From DASWHD01 sp036393335 (GTDB lineage: Bacteria > CG2-30-53-67 > CG2-30-70-394), in contig DASWHD010000261.1 in the NCBI GenBank assembly GCA_036393335.1, positions 1-8,168 of the forward strand: a stretch of 8,168 nucleotides of DNA. Direction: 5' to 3'. This document shows, one piece after another, positions 1-8,168 of this stretch. The first letter of the stretch is position 1. Each line of letters begins with the position of its first letter. Made by a program: the position numbers and the translations under genes. Under the pieces are notes generated by a model that worked only from the letters and a program-made list of their open reading frames with translations, did not search any database and was not told the DNA's origin.

Positions 1-2348
<2,348 letters not shown>

Positions 2349-2350
2349 GG

Positions 2351-2359
2351 GTTGACAAC
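2351..2359. promoter_or_regulatory. Short perfect palindrome next to the helicase start codon
   Basis: GTTGACAAC reads the same on both strands around its central base. It lies 2 bases upstream of the helicase ATG, in the place where a Shine-Dalgarno sequence would normally sit. It could be an operator half or chance; nine bases is too short to call a regulator site. No -10/-35 pair is convincing in the 137-bp gap (2349-2485) between the traF-like gene and the helicase, and no terminator with a T-run is seen there. Confidence 0.2.
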
Positions 2360-2468
2360 GATGGATTGGACGGTCGCGACGGGGAACGACTCAGCTTCTT
2401 GTCGCAGCGAGGCGGCCCGGCAACCGACGCGGAAAGAGGCACACCACGAAGCTGTACCGGGCAACTCT

Positions 2469-2489
2469 CAGCCATCGGCTAACCGCTAA
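2469..2489. repeat. Degenerate heptamer repeat over the traF-like stop codon
   Basis: Three consecutive 7-base units, CAGCCAT, CGGCTAA and CCGCTAA, run across the stop codon (TAG at 2488-2486) of the traF-like gene. They match the period and core of the better-preserved heptamer array at 4076-4108. The last unit supplies the stop codon. On the minus strand the region can also form a small 6-bp stem (TTAGCC/GGCTGA with one G-U pair), but no T-run follows, so a terminator call is not supported. Confidence 0.45.
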
Positions 2490-4066
2490 AACACGTAGCT
2501 CAGCGCCGCCTCCAATGCGACATCCGACGGCACCGTCTGGTCGTTGAGGAGGAAGTCGTCGGGGACGAGGTCCTCGTGGATGTGGGTGTCGTTGAAGTTG
2601 CCGGCGACCGCCACATCCGCCGCCAGGCCGCGCCACTGCACGCCGATGCCCGCCGAGGCGCCGGTGTCGTCCTGCTCCAGGTCATGGATCACGCCCAGGC
2701 GCAGGGCGAGCCACTCCCACGGGGTGTATTCGAGGCCACCGGAGAGGATGCGCGAGGCGGCGTGGGGCAAGGTCGAGTGGTTGCGGGTCAGGTCGACGTC
2801 GGCGGCCAGCAGGAGCTGGCGCCACGGTAGCCACGCCACGCCGGCGCGCACCTGGGGGTCGAGGACGAAGGCGCCCCGGTCGATGCCGCCCAGGCGCGGG
2901 TAGTCGAAGGAGGGCGAGTTGACGTCCCGCGCCAGGACCCCCGCCCGCCAGGTGGGCTGCCGGTAGAGCACGCCGAGGTCGACGCCGAAGTCGTTGTCGG
3001 TGGTGGCGCCCACGTCGTACTCTCCCAGGTTGAGGCCGTCGTGGCGGTTGAAGACCTCGATCTCCTGGTAGTACGTCTCGGCGTCCATCCACTTCAGGTT
3101 GGCGCCGACGAACAGGCGGGGCAGCAGGGGCAGGCCGACGGTGAGGGGCACCTCATCGATATCCGCGCCGCGCCAGCGCAGAAAGGTCTTGTTGTCCGCG
3201 AAGGAGCCGTCCGGGTGGTTGGACTGGGCGGCGATCGCCACCCCGGCGTCGATGGCGTCGTAGGTCCGCCACACCGAGTCGACCACCGACCCGAGGGGCA
3301 GGGGCCGGGTCACCGACCGCACCGCCTTGAGCCGCGCCCGGTCGAACGCCCGGTGCGCGGCCAGGGGCGGTGCCGCGAGGTGGGTGAAGCGCGGCACCGT
3401 GGGGTTGGGCGCCAGCAAGGGATGAGCTTGCGCCACCCATTCCGGGAGGACCTGGAGGGCGATGTCGATGTTTTCCGCGGTGAGCCCCTCCAGGCCGAGG
3501 TGGGTGTCGTACGCCTGGGCCTGGGCCGTGAGGTCGAACAGGCGGCGGTAGCCGATGCCCCAATTGTCGTGGCGCACCGCGGCCCGCATGTTGGCCTGAG
3601 ACTCCACGCCCCCGCCCTTGACGTTGAGATCCGCCACCCGCCGGCGGACCTCGTCGCGGGCGTCGCCGCGCAGGTCGCGGACGGTCTCCAGGATGAGGGA
3701 GAGATCGGCACCCCGCCACTCGTCCGCCAGGTCGAGGAACCAGTCGACCGCCGGCAGGATGTCCTCGTACTCGCGGCCCGTGACACCGGCCCCCACCCCG
3801 AGCCCGGTGGCGACCGGCACCGACGGGCGGTACACGCGATTGGGGCGCTGGGCGATGTCCTCCGCCACGGGGCGATGCCGGAACGGCGTGCGGCGGGCGT
3901 ACATGCCGTAGGCCGCCGGGTTCCAGTACGCCGCGTCGGTCTCCTCCGCCACCGCCACGTGGGCGCCCCCCATGCCCAGGGCCCGGGGGCCGACGATCTG
4001 GAATGGCTCGGCGTGCAGCGGCTCGGCGGCGAACAGGACTGCGAGGAGGAGAAGAACGAGGCGCAT
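2486..4066 (-). CDS. TraF-like outer-membrane beta-barrel protein (PF13729-type), exported
   Basis: The 526-residue product begins with a Sec signal peptide: Arg2, a Leu-rich core and a likely cleavage after A19 (LHA/EP). Mature residues 26-52 contain GPRALGMGGAHVAVA and then AAYWNPAA, the hallmark start of the PorV/UPF0164/TraF_2 barrel families. The protein ends in SYVF, with the C-terminal aromatic typical of barrels inserted by the BAM machinery. Such proteins are often auto-named 'conjugal transfer protein TraF', but here there are no tra genes, and the function (porin or scaffold) is unknown. The ATG at 4066 is chosen because it starts the signal peptide cleanly; the frame stays open to a TTG at 4102, but those 12 codons are made of heptamer repeat. 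No good Shine-Dalgarno precedes the ATG. The gene lies 215 bp downstream of ychF and 137 bp upstream of the helicase, so it probably has its own promoter, not identified. Confidence 0.87.
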   Translation of the reverse strand: MRLVLLLLAVLFAAEPLHAEPFQIVGPRALGMGGAHVAVAEETDAAYWNPAAYGMYARRTPFRHRPVAEDIAQRPNRVYRPSVPVATGLGVGAGVTGREYEDILPAVDWFLDLADEWRGADLSLILETVRDLRGDARDEVRRRVADLNVKGGGVESQANMRAAVRHDNWGIGYRRLFDLTAQAQAYDTHLGLEGLTAENIDIALQVLPEWVAQAHPLLAPNPTVPRFTHLAAPPLAAHRAFDRARLKAVRSVTRPLPLGSVVDSVWRTYDAIDAGVAIAAQSNHPDGSFADNKTFLRWRGADIDEVPLTVGLPLLPRLFVGANLKWMDAETYYQEIEVFNRHDGLNLGEYDVGATTDNDFGVDLGVLYRQPTWRAGVLARDVNSPSFDYPRLGGIDRGAFVLDPQVRAGVAWLPWRQLLLAADVDLTRNHSTLPHAASRILSGGLEYTPWEWLALRLGVIHDLEQDDTGASAGIGVQWRGLAADVAVAGNFNDTHIHEDLVPDDFLLNDQTVPSDVALEAALSYVF

Positions 4067-4075
4067 GGCGGAGGG

Positions 4076-4108
4076 CAGCGATCGGCCGTCAGCGGTCAGC
4101 AATCAGCT
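4076..4108. repeat. Tandem heptamer array upstream of the traF-like gene
   Basis: Four full 7-base units and a partial fifth are contiguous: CAGCGAT, CGGCCGT, CAGCGGT, CAGCAAT, CAGCT. The core is CAGC followed by RRT. The array ends 9 bases from the traF-like ATG and occupies the place of its ribosome binding site. A shorter copy in the opposite orientation (GCTGACCGCT, 4274-4283) overlaps the ychF stop codon and pairs perfectly with 4091-4100. Such degenerate GCTGA-type heptamers are known as dispersed intergenic repeats in several proteobacteria; their role is not established. Confidence 0.65.
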
Positions 4109-4273
4109 CTTCGCAGCGCGGGACTGTGCGGCCAAAGTGGCTCGCGCCACAACCCCTCTTCGCCGGGAACCGATCCCCCGTGTCCCCCGTGGTCAAACCC
4201 TCTGCAGGAAGAGGACCCCTGCAGGCCTGCCGCCTTTTCGACAACCTCCCCAAGCCAAGGGCGTAACCGTAAA
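4109..4273. other. Repeat-rich spacer between ychF and the traF-like gene
   Basis: No gene is supported here. The spacer holds a perfect tandem duplication of the 9-mer TCCCCCGTG (4174-4182 and 4183-4191), a 7-bp stem CTGCAGG/CCTGCAG with a 9-base loop (4202-4224), an overlapping palindrome GCAGGCCTGC (4221-4230), and a 5-bp stem GTGGC/GCCAC (4137-4150). None of the stems is followed by a T-run on the minus strand, so termination after ychF is unproven. A promoter for the traF-like gene should lie here, but no convincing -35/-10 pair was found. Confidence 0.5.
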
Positions 4274-4281
4274 GCTGACCG

Positions 4282-4283
<2 letters not shown>
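4274..4283. repeat. Inverted heptamer-type copy at the ychF stop codon
   Basis: GCTGACCGCT is the exact reverse complement of AGCGGTCAGC at 4091-4100, inside the tandem heptamer array. It overlaps the ychF TAG (4284-4282) by two bases, so the ychF-traF spacer is bracketed by a 10-bp inverted repeat. Confidence 0.5.
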
Positions 4284-5370
<1,087 letters not shown>

Positions 5371-5392
5371 AGCGGTGCTCTTCCGATTTCCG

Positions 5393-5456
5393 CTAAGGAA
5401 TGCAGGAAGCGAGGATGTGGTCTATCCATGCCTTCCTGGCTTCCTGCATTCCTTAG
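5393..5456. repeat. Perfect 18-bp inverted repeat in the pth-ychF gap
   Basis: CTAAGGAATGCAGGAAGC (5393-5410) is exactly complementary to 5439-5456, with a 28-base loop between. In the pth-ychF transcript this would form a long stable hairpin 22 bases before the ychF ATG, leaving the ychF Shine-Dalgarno just outside the stem. There is no T-run after it, so it is unlikely to be a simple intrinsic terminator. The loop contains further CTTCCTG units. A partial copy, GTAAGGAGTGC, overlaps the pth stop codon. It may be a dispersed palindromic repeat, an mRNA-stabilising structure or a processing site. Confidence 0.8.
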
Positions 5457-5465
5457 GGGCACTCC

Positions 5466-6077
5466 TTACGGTGGGGGTTGCGGCGGGGCGGGATCGCCGC
5501 CGTCGGTCTTGGGTGCGGAGTTGAAGCGGTTCATCGCCGTGGTCACGCCGTCGGACACGATGGTCTCCACCGCCTCCGCAGCGCGCTCGCACGCCACCTC
5601 CAGGAGGGAGCGCTCCGTCGGCGCGACCTTGCCGAGGACGTGGCCGGTCGCCTCCTCGCCGGCACGCGGCCGCCCGATGCCGACCTTGACCCGCAGGTAG
5701 TCGGCGGTGCCCAGGGCCTGGTGGATCGAGCGCAGGCCATTGTGCCCGCCGTGTCCGCCGCCGCGCTTGACGCGCAGCCAACCCACCGGCAGGTCCATGT
5801 CGTCGTGCACCACGATCAGCCGTTCCGCGGGGATGCGGTAGTAGTGAAGCAGGGCCTGGGTGGGGCCGCCGCTGCGGTTCATGTAGCCCAGCGGCTCGGC
5901 CAGGAAGACCTGCCGGCCGGCGAGGGTGACGCGGGTGACCAGGGCGCCGGAGCGGTCCGTGGCCCACTGGACCCCGGCCCGGTCAGCCAGTCGCTCCACC
6001 ACCCAGAAGCCGGCGTTGTGACGGCTCTCCCGGTAGGTCGGACCGGGATTACCGAGGCCAACGATCGCCCATTCCAC
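5466..6077 (-). CDS. pth: Peptidyl-tRNA hydrolase
   Basis: Pth cleaves the ester bond of peptidyl-tRNAs released from stalled ribosomes, freeing tRNA for reuse in the cytosol. The 203-residue product shows the family signatures: GLGNPG at 7-12 (Asn10), RHNAGF with catalytic His20, GYMNRSGG with Asn67, HDDMDLPVG with Asp93, and GGGHGGHNGLRS with Asn113, matching the E. coli catalytic and substrate-contact residues. The GTG at 6077 is chosen because GGGGGTGA, one mismatch from the ideal GGAGGTGA, lies 5 bases upstream, and because Glu-Trp-Ala-Ile-Val-Gly follows at the usual distance. The frame is open much further upstream, but that extension is not Pth-like. A GTG at 6086 is a weaker alternative. 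The C-terminus carries a Pro-rich tail (DPAPPQPPP) beyond the usual 194 residues. The gene is 241 bp downstream of rplY and 95 bp upstream of ychF. Confidence 0.97.
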   Translation of the reverse strand: MEWAIVGLGNPGPTYRESRHNAGFWVVERLADRAGVQWATDRSGALVTRVTLAGRQVFLAEPLGYMNRSGGPTQALLHYYRIPAERLIVVHDDMDLPVGWLRVKRGGGHGGHNGLRSIHQALGTADYLRVKVGIGRPRAGEEATGHVLGKVAPTERSLLEVACERAAEAVETIVSDGVTTAMNRFNSAPKTDGGDPAPPQPPP

Positions 6078-6318
6078 GGTACTCACCCCCAACCGTTCGA
6101 CGAGATCCGCGGGCGCCGAGAGGGGCACGCTGCACGGATTTCCAAAGTCAGGAAACCAAGCGGGTGCGGAAAGCAGGACCGGAGGGTCCATCGGGAAGGG
6201 CGGGACACGGTTTCCTGCCTCCCTTCTGTTTTTCCTGCCTTCCTTATTGTTGGTTCGTGTGACCCACCGCTGCGCGGCGGACCGGTCGGGCGATCGAGCG
6301 CCCCGTGGCCCGGCGGCG
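6078..6318. other. rplY-pth intergenic region with no supported gene
   Basis: This 241-bp gap is open in the pth frame, but the translation is Arg/Pro-rich and unlike any family I know. It holds the pyrimidine-rich repeat at 6211-6246 and, next to the pth start, the pth Shine-Dalgarno. No clear promoter or terminator with a T-run was found, so read-through from rplY into pth is possible but not shown. Confidence 0.55.
6211..6246. repeat. Pyrimidine-rich repeat related to the pth-ychF inverted repeat
   Basis: On the plus strand the segment reads TTTCCTGCC, TCCCTTCTG, then TTTTCCTGCCTTCCTTA. Its last part (6232-6246) differs by one base from TTCCTGCATTCCTTA at 5441-5455 in the pth-ychF gap. 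The two gaps flanking pth therefore carry related TTCCTGC repeats, giving poly-purine RNA (AGGAAGGCAGGAA) in the sense transcript. The short AGGA runs resemble Shine-Dalgarno sequences but have no matching start codon. Confidence 0.5.
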
Positions 6319-6942
6319 TTACTCGACCGCCTCGGCGGCCTCTTCCTCGCCTCCCTCCTCGGTCGTGGTAGCGCCGGCAGCGGCACCGACCCGCGGCGAC
6401 ACGATCTTGAACAGCACCGTATCCACCGGGGTCAGCAGGTTGCTGCTGTCGATCGGCAGTTCCGCGGCGGTAAAGGTCTGATCCGTATCCAGAGCCGACA
6501 GGTCCACGACGATCGCCTCCGGGATCTGTGACGGGAGGCAGCTCAGCTTCACCCGGTCGCGCACGACTTGCAGGATGCCGCCCTGGCGGACACCGATCGG
6601 GTCGCCGCCTGCGATGTGCAAAGGAACGTAGAGGACCACCCGCCGGTCTTCGTGGAGCTCCAGCAAGTCGACGTGGCGCAGGCGGCGACTGACCGGGTGG
6701 ATGTCGAGGTCCTTGATCACCGCCTTGTGGGTGGCACCGTCCACCACCACGTCGATCACCGCATTGCGACTGTGGTGGCGCAGGTGGTCTGCCACGTCCT
6801 TGGCGGTAAAAGACAGGAGGGTCGCCGCCGAGCCGCCGCCGTAGAGGACCGCGGGGATCCGGCCTTCTTTATGCAGAACGCGGGTCGCGGTCTTGCCGCA
6901 GGCGGTACGCGGCTGGCTGGTGAGGGTAGTAGTGGCGGACAT
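6319..6942 (-). CDS. rplY: Large-subunit ribosomal protein bL25 (CTC/TL5-type, two-domain)
   Basis: bL25 binds 5S rRNA in the central protuberance of the 50S subunit. The 207-residue product is the long two-domain form (CTC/TL5), not the short 94-residue E. coli form. The N-terminal RNA-binding domain contains GKTATRVLHKEGRIPAVLYG (16-35) and VIKDLDIHPVSRRLRHVDLL (75-94). The C-terminal domain (about 100-185) includes GVRQGGILQ and the IPEAIVVDLSALD stretch. The tail (186-207) is Ala/Glu-rich and acidic, as is common in the family. ATG at 6942 has the Shine-Dalgarno AGGAAG 8 bases upstream. It follows prs by 85 bp, the usual order in gammaproteobacteria. The annotation 'general stress protein CTC' applies to the same family. 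Confidence 0.97.
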   Translation of the reverse strand: MSATTTLTSQPRTACGKTATRVLHKEGRIPAVLYGGGSAATLLSFTAKDVADHLRHHSRNAVIDVVVDGATHKAVIKDLDIHPVSRRLRHVDLLELHEDRRVVLYVPLHIAGGDPIGVRQGGILQVVRDRVKLSCLPSQIPEAIVVDLSALDTDQTFTAAELPIDSSNLLTPVDTVLFKIVSPRVGAAAGATTTEEGGEEEAAEAVE

Positions 6943-7027
6943 GGCGGCGACTTCCTGATGGAGGTTGAAACGTGGGAGCGCTAGTCATCCGGCCCCGCGC
7001 AGATCAGCGGAGCACGTTCGGAGCGCG

Positions 7028-7969
7028 TTACAGAAAGAGTTTGCTGACCGAGGTCTCCTCGTGGATGTTGCGAATCGCCCGACCCATGTAGCGGCCCACG
7101 GAGAGGACGGTGATCTTGTCGCGCTTCACCCCGTCCGGAATCGGGATGGTGTTGCTCACCACCAGCTCTTCCAGGCCCGATCTCTCGATCCGCTCGAAGG
7201 CCGGGCCGGAGAGGACCGGATGGGTACAGGCGGCCAGCACGCGCCGCGCCCCGTGGTCCAGCAGGGCGCTCACCGCCTCGGAGAGGGTGCCACCGGTGTC
7301 GATCATGTCGTCGACGATCAGGCAGTCCCGGCCCTCCACGTCGCCGACGATGTGCATCACCTTGGCCACGTTCGGGCCGTCGCGCCGCTTATCGATGATC
7401 GCCAGGGAGGCGTCGTTGAGGCGCTTCGCGGTAGCCCGGGCACGTTCCACACCGCCGGCGTCCGGCGACACGACCACCAGGTCGCGGAATTTCTTGGTGT
7501 TCAAGTACTCGATGAAGATCGGGGTCGCGTAGATGTTGTCCACCGGTCCGTCGAAGAACCCCTGGATCTGGCCGGTGTGGAGGTCCATGGTGAGGAGTCG
7601 GGCGATCCCGGCGGTGGACAATAGGTCCGCCACCAGCCGCGCCGTGATCGGGACCCGCGGCATCACCTTGCGGTCCTGGCGGGCGTAGCCATAGTACGGC
7701 ATCACGGCAGTGATGCGCCGCGCCGACGCCCGCTTCAGGGCGTCGATCATCACCAGCACCTCCATGAGGTGGTCGTTACAAGGGTGACAGGTCGACTGGA
7801 CGACGAAGCAGTCGAAACCACGCACGTTCTCGCCCAGCGCCACGTGGATCTCGCCATCCGAGAAGCGGTCGACCTGGGCCGCCGACAGGCTCACCCCCAC
7901 CTCCTCGCAGATCTCCAGGGCGAGGGGGACGTTGGAATTACCGGAGAAGATCTTCACGGTGTTCTGCAT
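7028..7969 (-). CDS. prs: Ribose-phosphate pyrophosphokinase (PRPP synthase, class I)
   Basis: Prs makes PRPP from ribose 5-phosphate and ATP, feeding purine, pyrimidine, NAD, histidine and tryptophan synthesis. The 313-residue product is full length (E. coli 315). Visible sites are FSDGEIHV (36-43), the ATP-binding YGYARQDRK (93-101), DLHTGQIQGFF (129-139), the catalytic flexible loop with Lys194 and Arg196 in DKRR, and the PRPP/ribose-phosphate loop VDDMIDTGGT (219-228). Compared with E. coli, the segment after ARQDR reads KVMPRVPITAR, a common variant. ATG at 7969 starts the canonical MQNTVKIFSGNSN; the Shine-Dalgarno is weak. Only 45 bp separate it from the tRNA-Gln 3' end, so it may be transcribed together with the tRNA and freed by tRNA processing. 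The 85-bp gap to rplY shows no convincing terminator. Confidence 0.98.
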   Translation of the reverse strand: MQNTVKIFSGNSNVPLALEICEEVGVSLSAAQVDRFSDGEIHVALGENVRGFDCFVVQSTCHPCNDHLMEVLVMIDALKRASARRITAVMPYYGYARQDRKVMPRVPITARLVADLLSTAGIARLLTMDLHTGQIQGFFDGPVDNIYATPIFIEYLNTKKFRDLVVVSPDAGGVERARATAKRLNDASLAIIDKRRDGPNVAKVMHIVGDVEGRDCLIVDDMIDTGGTLSEAVSALLDHGARRVLAACTHPVLSGPAFERIERSGLEELVVSNTIPIPDGVKRDKITVLSVGRYMGRAIRNIHEETSVSKLFL

Positions 7970-8014
7970 CCGCAGCGAGGGTGGAGGCGAGATCGGCGAT
8001 GGCGGTCGGGGCGG

Positions 8015-8089
8015 TGGCTGGGGCGGTAGGATTCGAACCTACGAATGCAGGGATCAAAACCCTGTGACTTACCGCTTGTCGACGCCCCA
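8015..8089 (-). tRNA. tRNA-Gln (anticodon UUG), CCA encoded
   Basis: The minus strand from 8089 to 8015 folds as a complete tRNA of 75 bases. The acceptor stem pairs TGGGGCG with CGCCCCA, the D stem is the short GAC/GTC with loop AAGCGGTAA, the anticodon stem is CAGGG/CCCTG with loop TTTTGAT (anticodon TTG), and the T arm is GTAGG-TTCGAAT-CCTAC. The discriminator base is G, as expected for tRNA-Gln, and the terminal CCA is encoded (8017-8015). The weak U-A first pair of the acceptor stem is a known GlnRS identity feature. It sits directly upstream of prs, its usual place in gammaproteobacteria between ispE and prs. Confidence 0.98.
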
Positions 8090-8112
8090 ATGATCGATGT
8101 TCGTGCCAACTG

Positions 8113-8140
8113 GGGCCGCGCGGCCTGGCCACCGGCCCCC
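8113..8140. other. GC-rich stem-loop upstream of tRNA-Gln; no gene assigned in 8090-8168
   Basis: GGGGCCG (8113-8119) pairs perfectly with CGGCCCC (8134-8140) around a 14-base loop. No T-run follows on either strand. In the minus strand a TAG at 8161-8159 could be the stop of an upstream gene (ispE would be expected here by synteny), but only two codons before it are in the window, so no CDS is called. No convincing promoter for the tRNA was seen. Confidence 0.3.
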
Positions 8141-8168
8141 CGCGAGGAGCCGAGGAGGCTAGCCCCGG

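Noticed and set aside
6078..6386. N-terminal extension of Pth of about 100 residues
   Set aside because: The extension overlaps the end of rplY, is Arg/Pro-rich and unlike any Pth; a strong Shine-Dalgarno supports the GTG at 6077.
8015..8089. tRNA-Gln as an attachment site for an integrated element
   Set aside because: No integrase gene and no duplicate of the tRNA 3' end elsewhere in the window; downstream genes are the normal chromosomal neighbours.
7938..8132. Short minus-strand open frame across tRNA-Gln and the prs start
   Set aside because: It reads straight through a complete tRNA gene, so it is not a protein gene.

Overview
The window is high-GC DNA from a proteobacterium, most likely a gammaproteobacterium. 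The order tRNA-Gln, prs, rplY, pth, ychF, all on one strand, is the classic gammaproteobacterial housekeeping cluster that usually follows ispE and lolB. The closest group cannot be fixed from sequence alone; the GC-rich codon use and the intergenic repeats resemble Chromatiales/Ectothiorhodospiraceae-type genomes, but that is only an impression. Every gene I can support lies on the minus strand, so transcription runs from the right end to the left end of the window.

Right part (8168 down to 4282): a short stretch with no assigned gene (8090-8168), tRNA-Gln(UUG) with an encoded CCA, then prs (PRPP synthase), rplY (bL25, CTC-type), pth (peptidyl-tRNA hydrolase) and ychF (OLA1/YchF ATPase). Gaps are 45, 85, 241 and 95 bp, which fits one transcription unit or a few overlapping ones. 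Together they supply the nucleotide/amino-acid precursor PRPP, a 5S rRNA-binding ribosomal protein, recycling of peptidyl-tRNA, and a ribosome-associated ATPase: ordinary translation and precursor support.

Middle (4281 down to 2349): a 215-bp repeat-rich spacer, then a gene for a secreted, probably outer-membrane beta-barrel protein of the 'TraF-like' (PF13729/PorV-type) family. Despite its family name, no other conjugation gene is present. Degenerate tandem heptamers (CAGCRRT type) sit immediately upstream of its start codon and across its stop codon.

Left part (2348 down to 1): an open reading frame of at least 782 codons encodes an SNF2/HepA-type DEAH helicase. It runs off the left edge with no stop, and its helicase motifs are all intact. 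This helicase type is known from phage-defence loci (BrxHII of BREX type 3, DrmD of DISARM, and related DUF1156/DUF499 methylase-ATPase loci). The window may therefore end at the first gene of a defence island, but the genes that would prove this lie outside it.

Beyond genes, the most notable structures are a perfect 18-bp inverted repeat in the pth-ychF gap, a related pyrimidine-rich repeat upstream of pth, the heptamers around the traF-like gene, and a perfect tandem 9-mer in the ychF-traF spacer. No CRISPR array, insertion sequence, rRNA or convincing intrinsic terminator was seen. I found no clear sign of a wholly new system inside the window; the best lead is what follows the truncated helicase.
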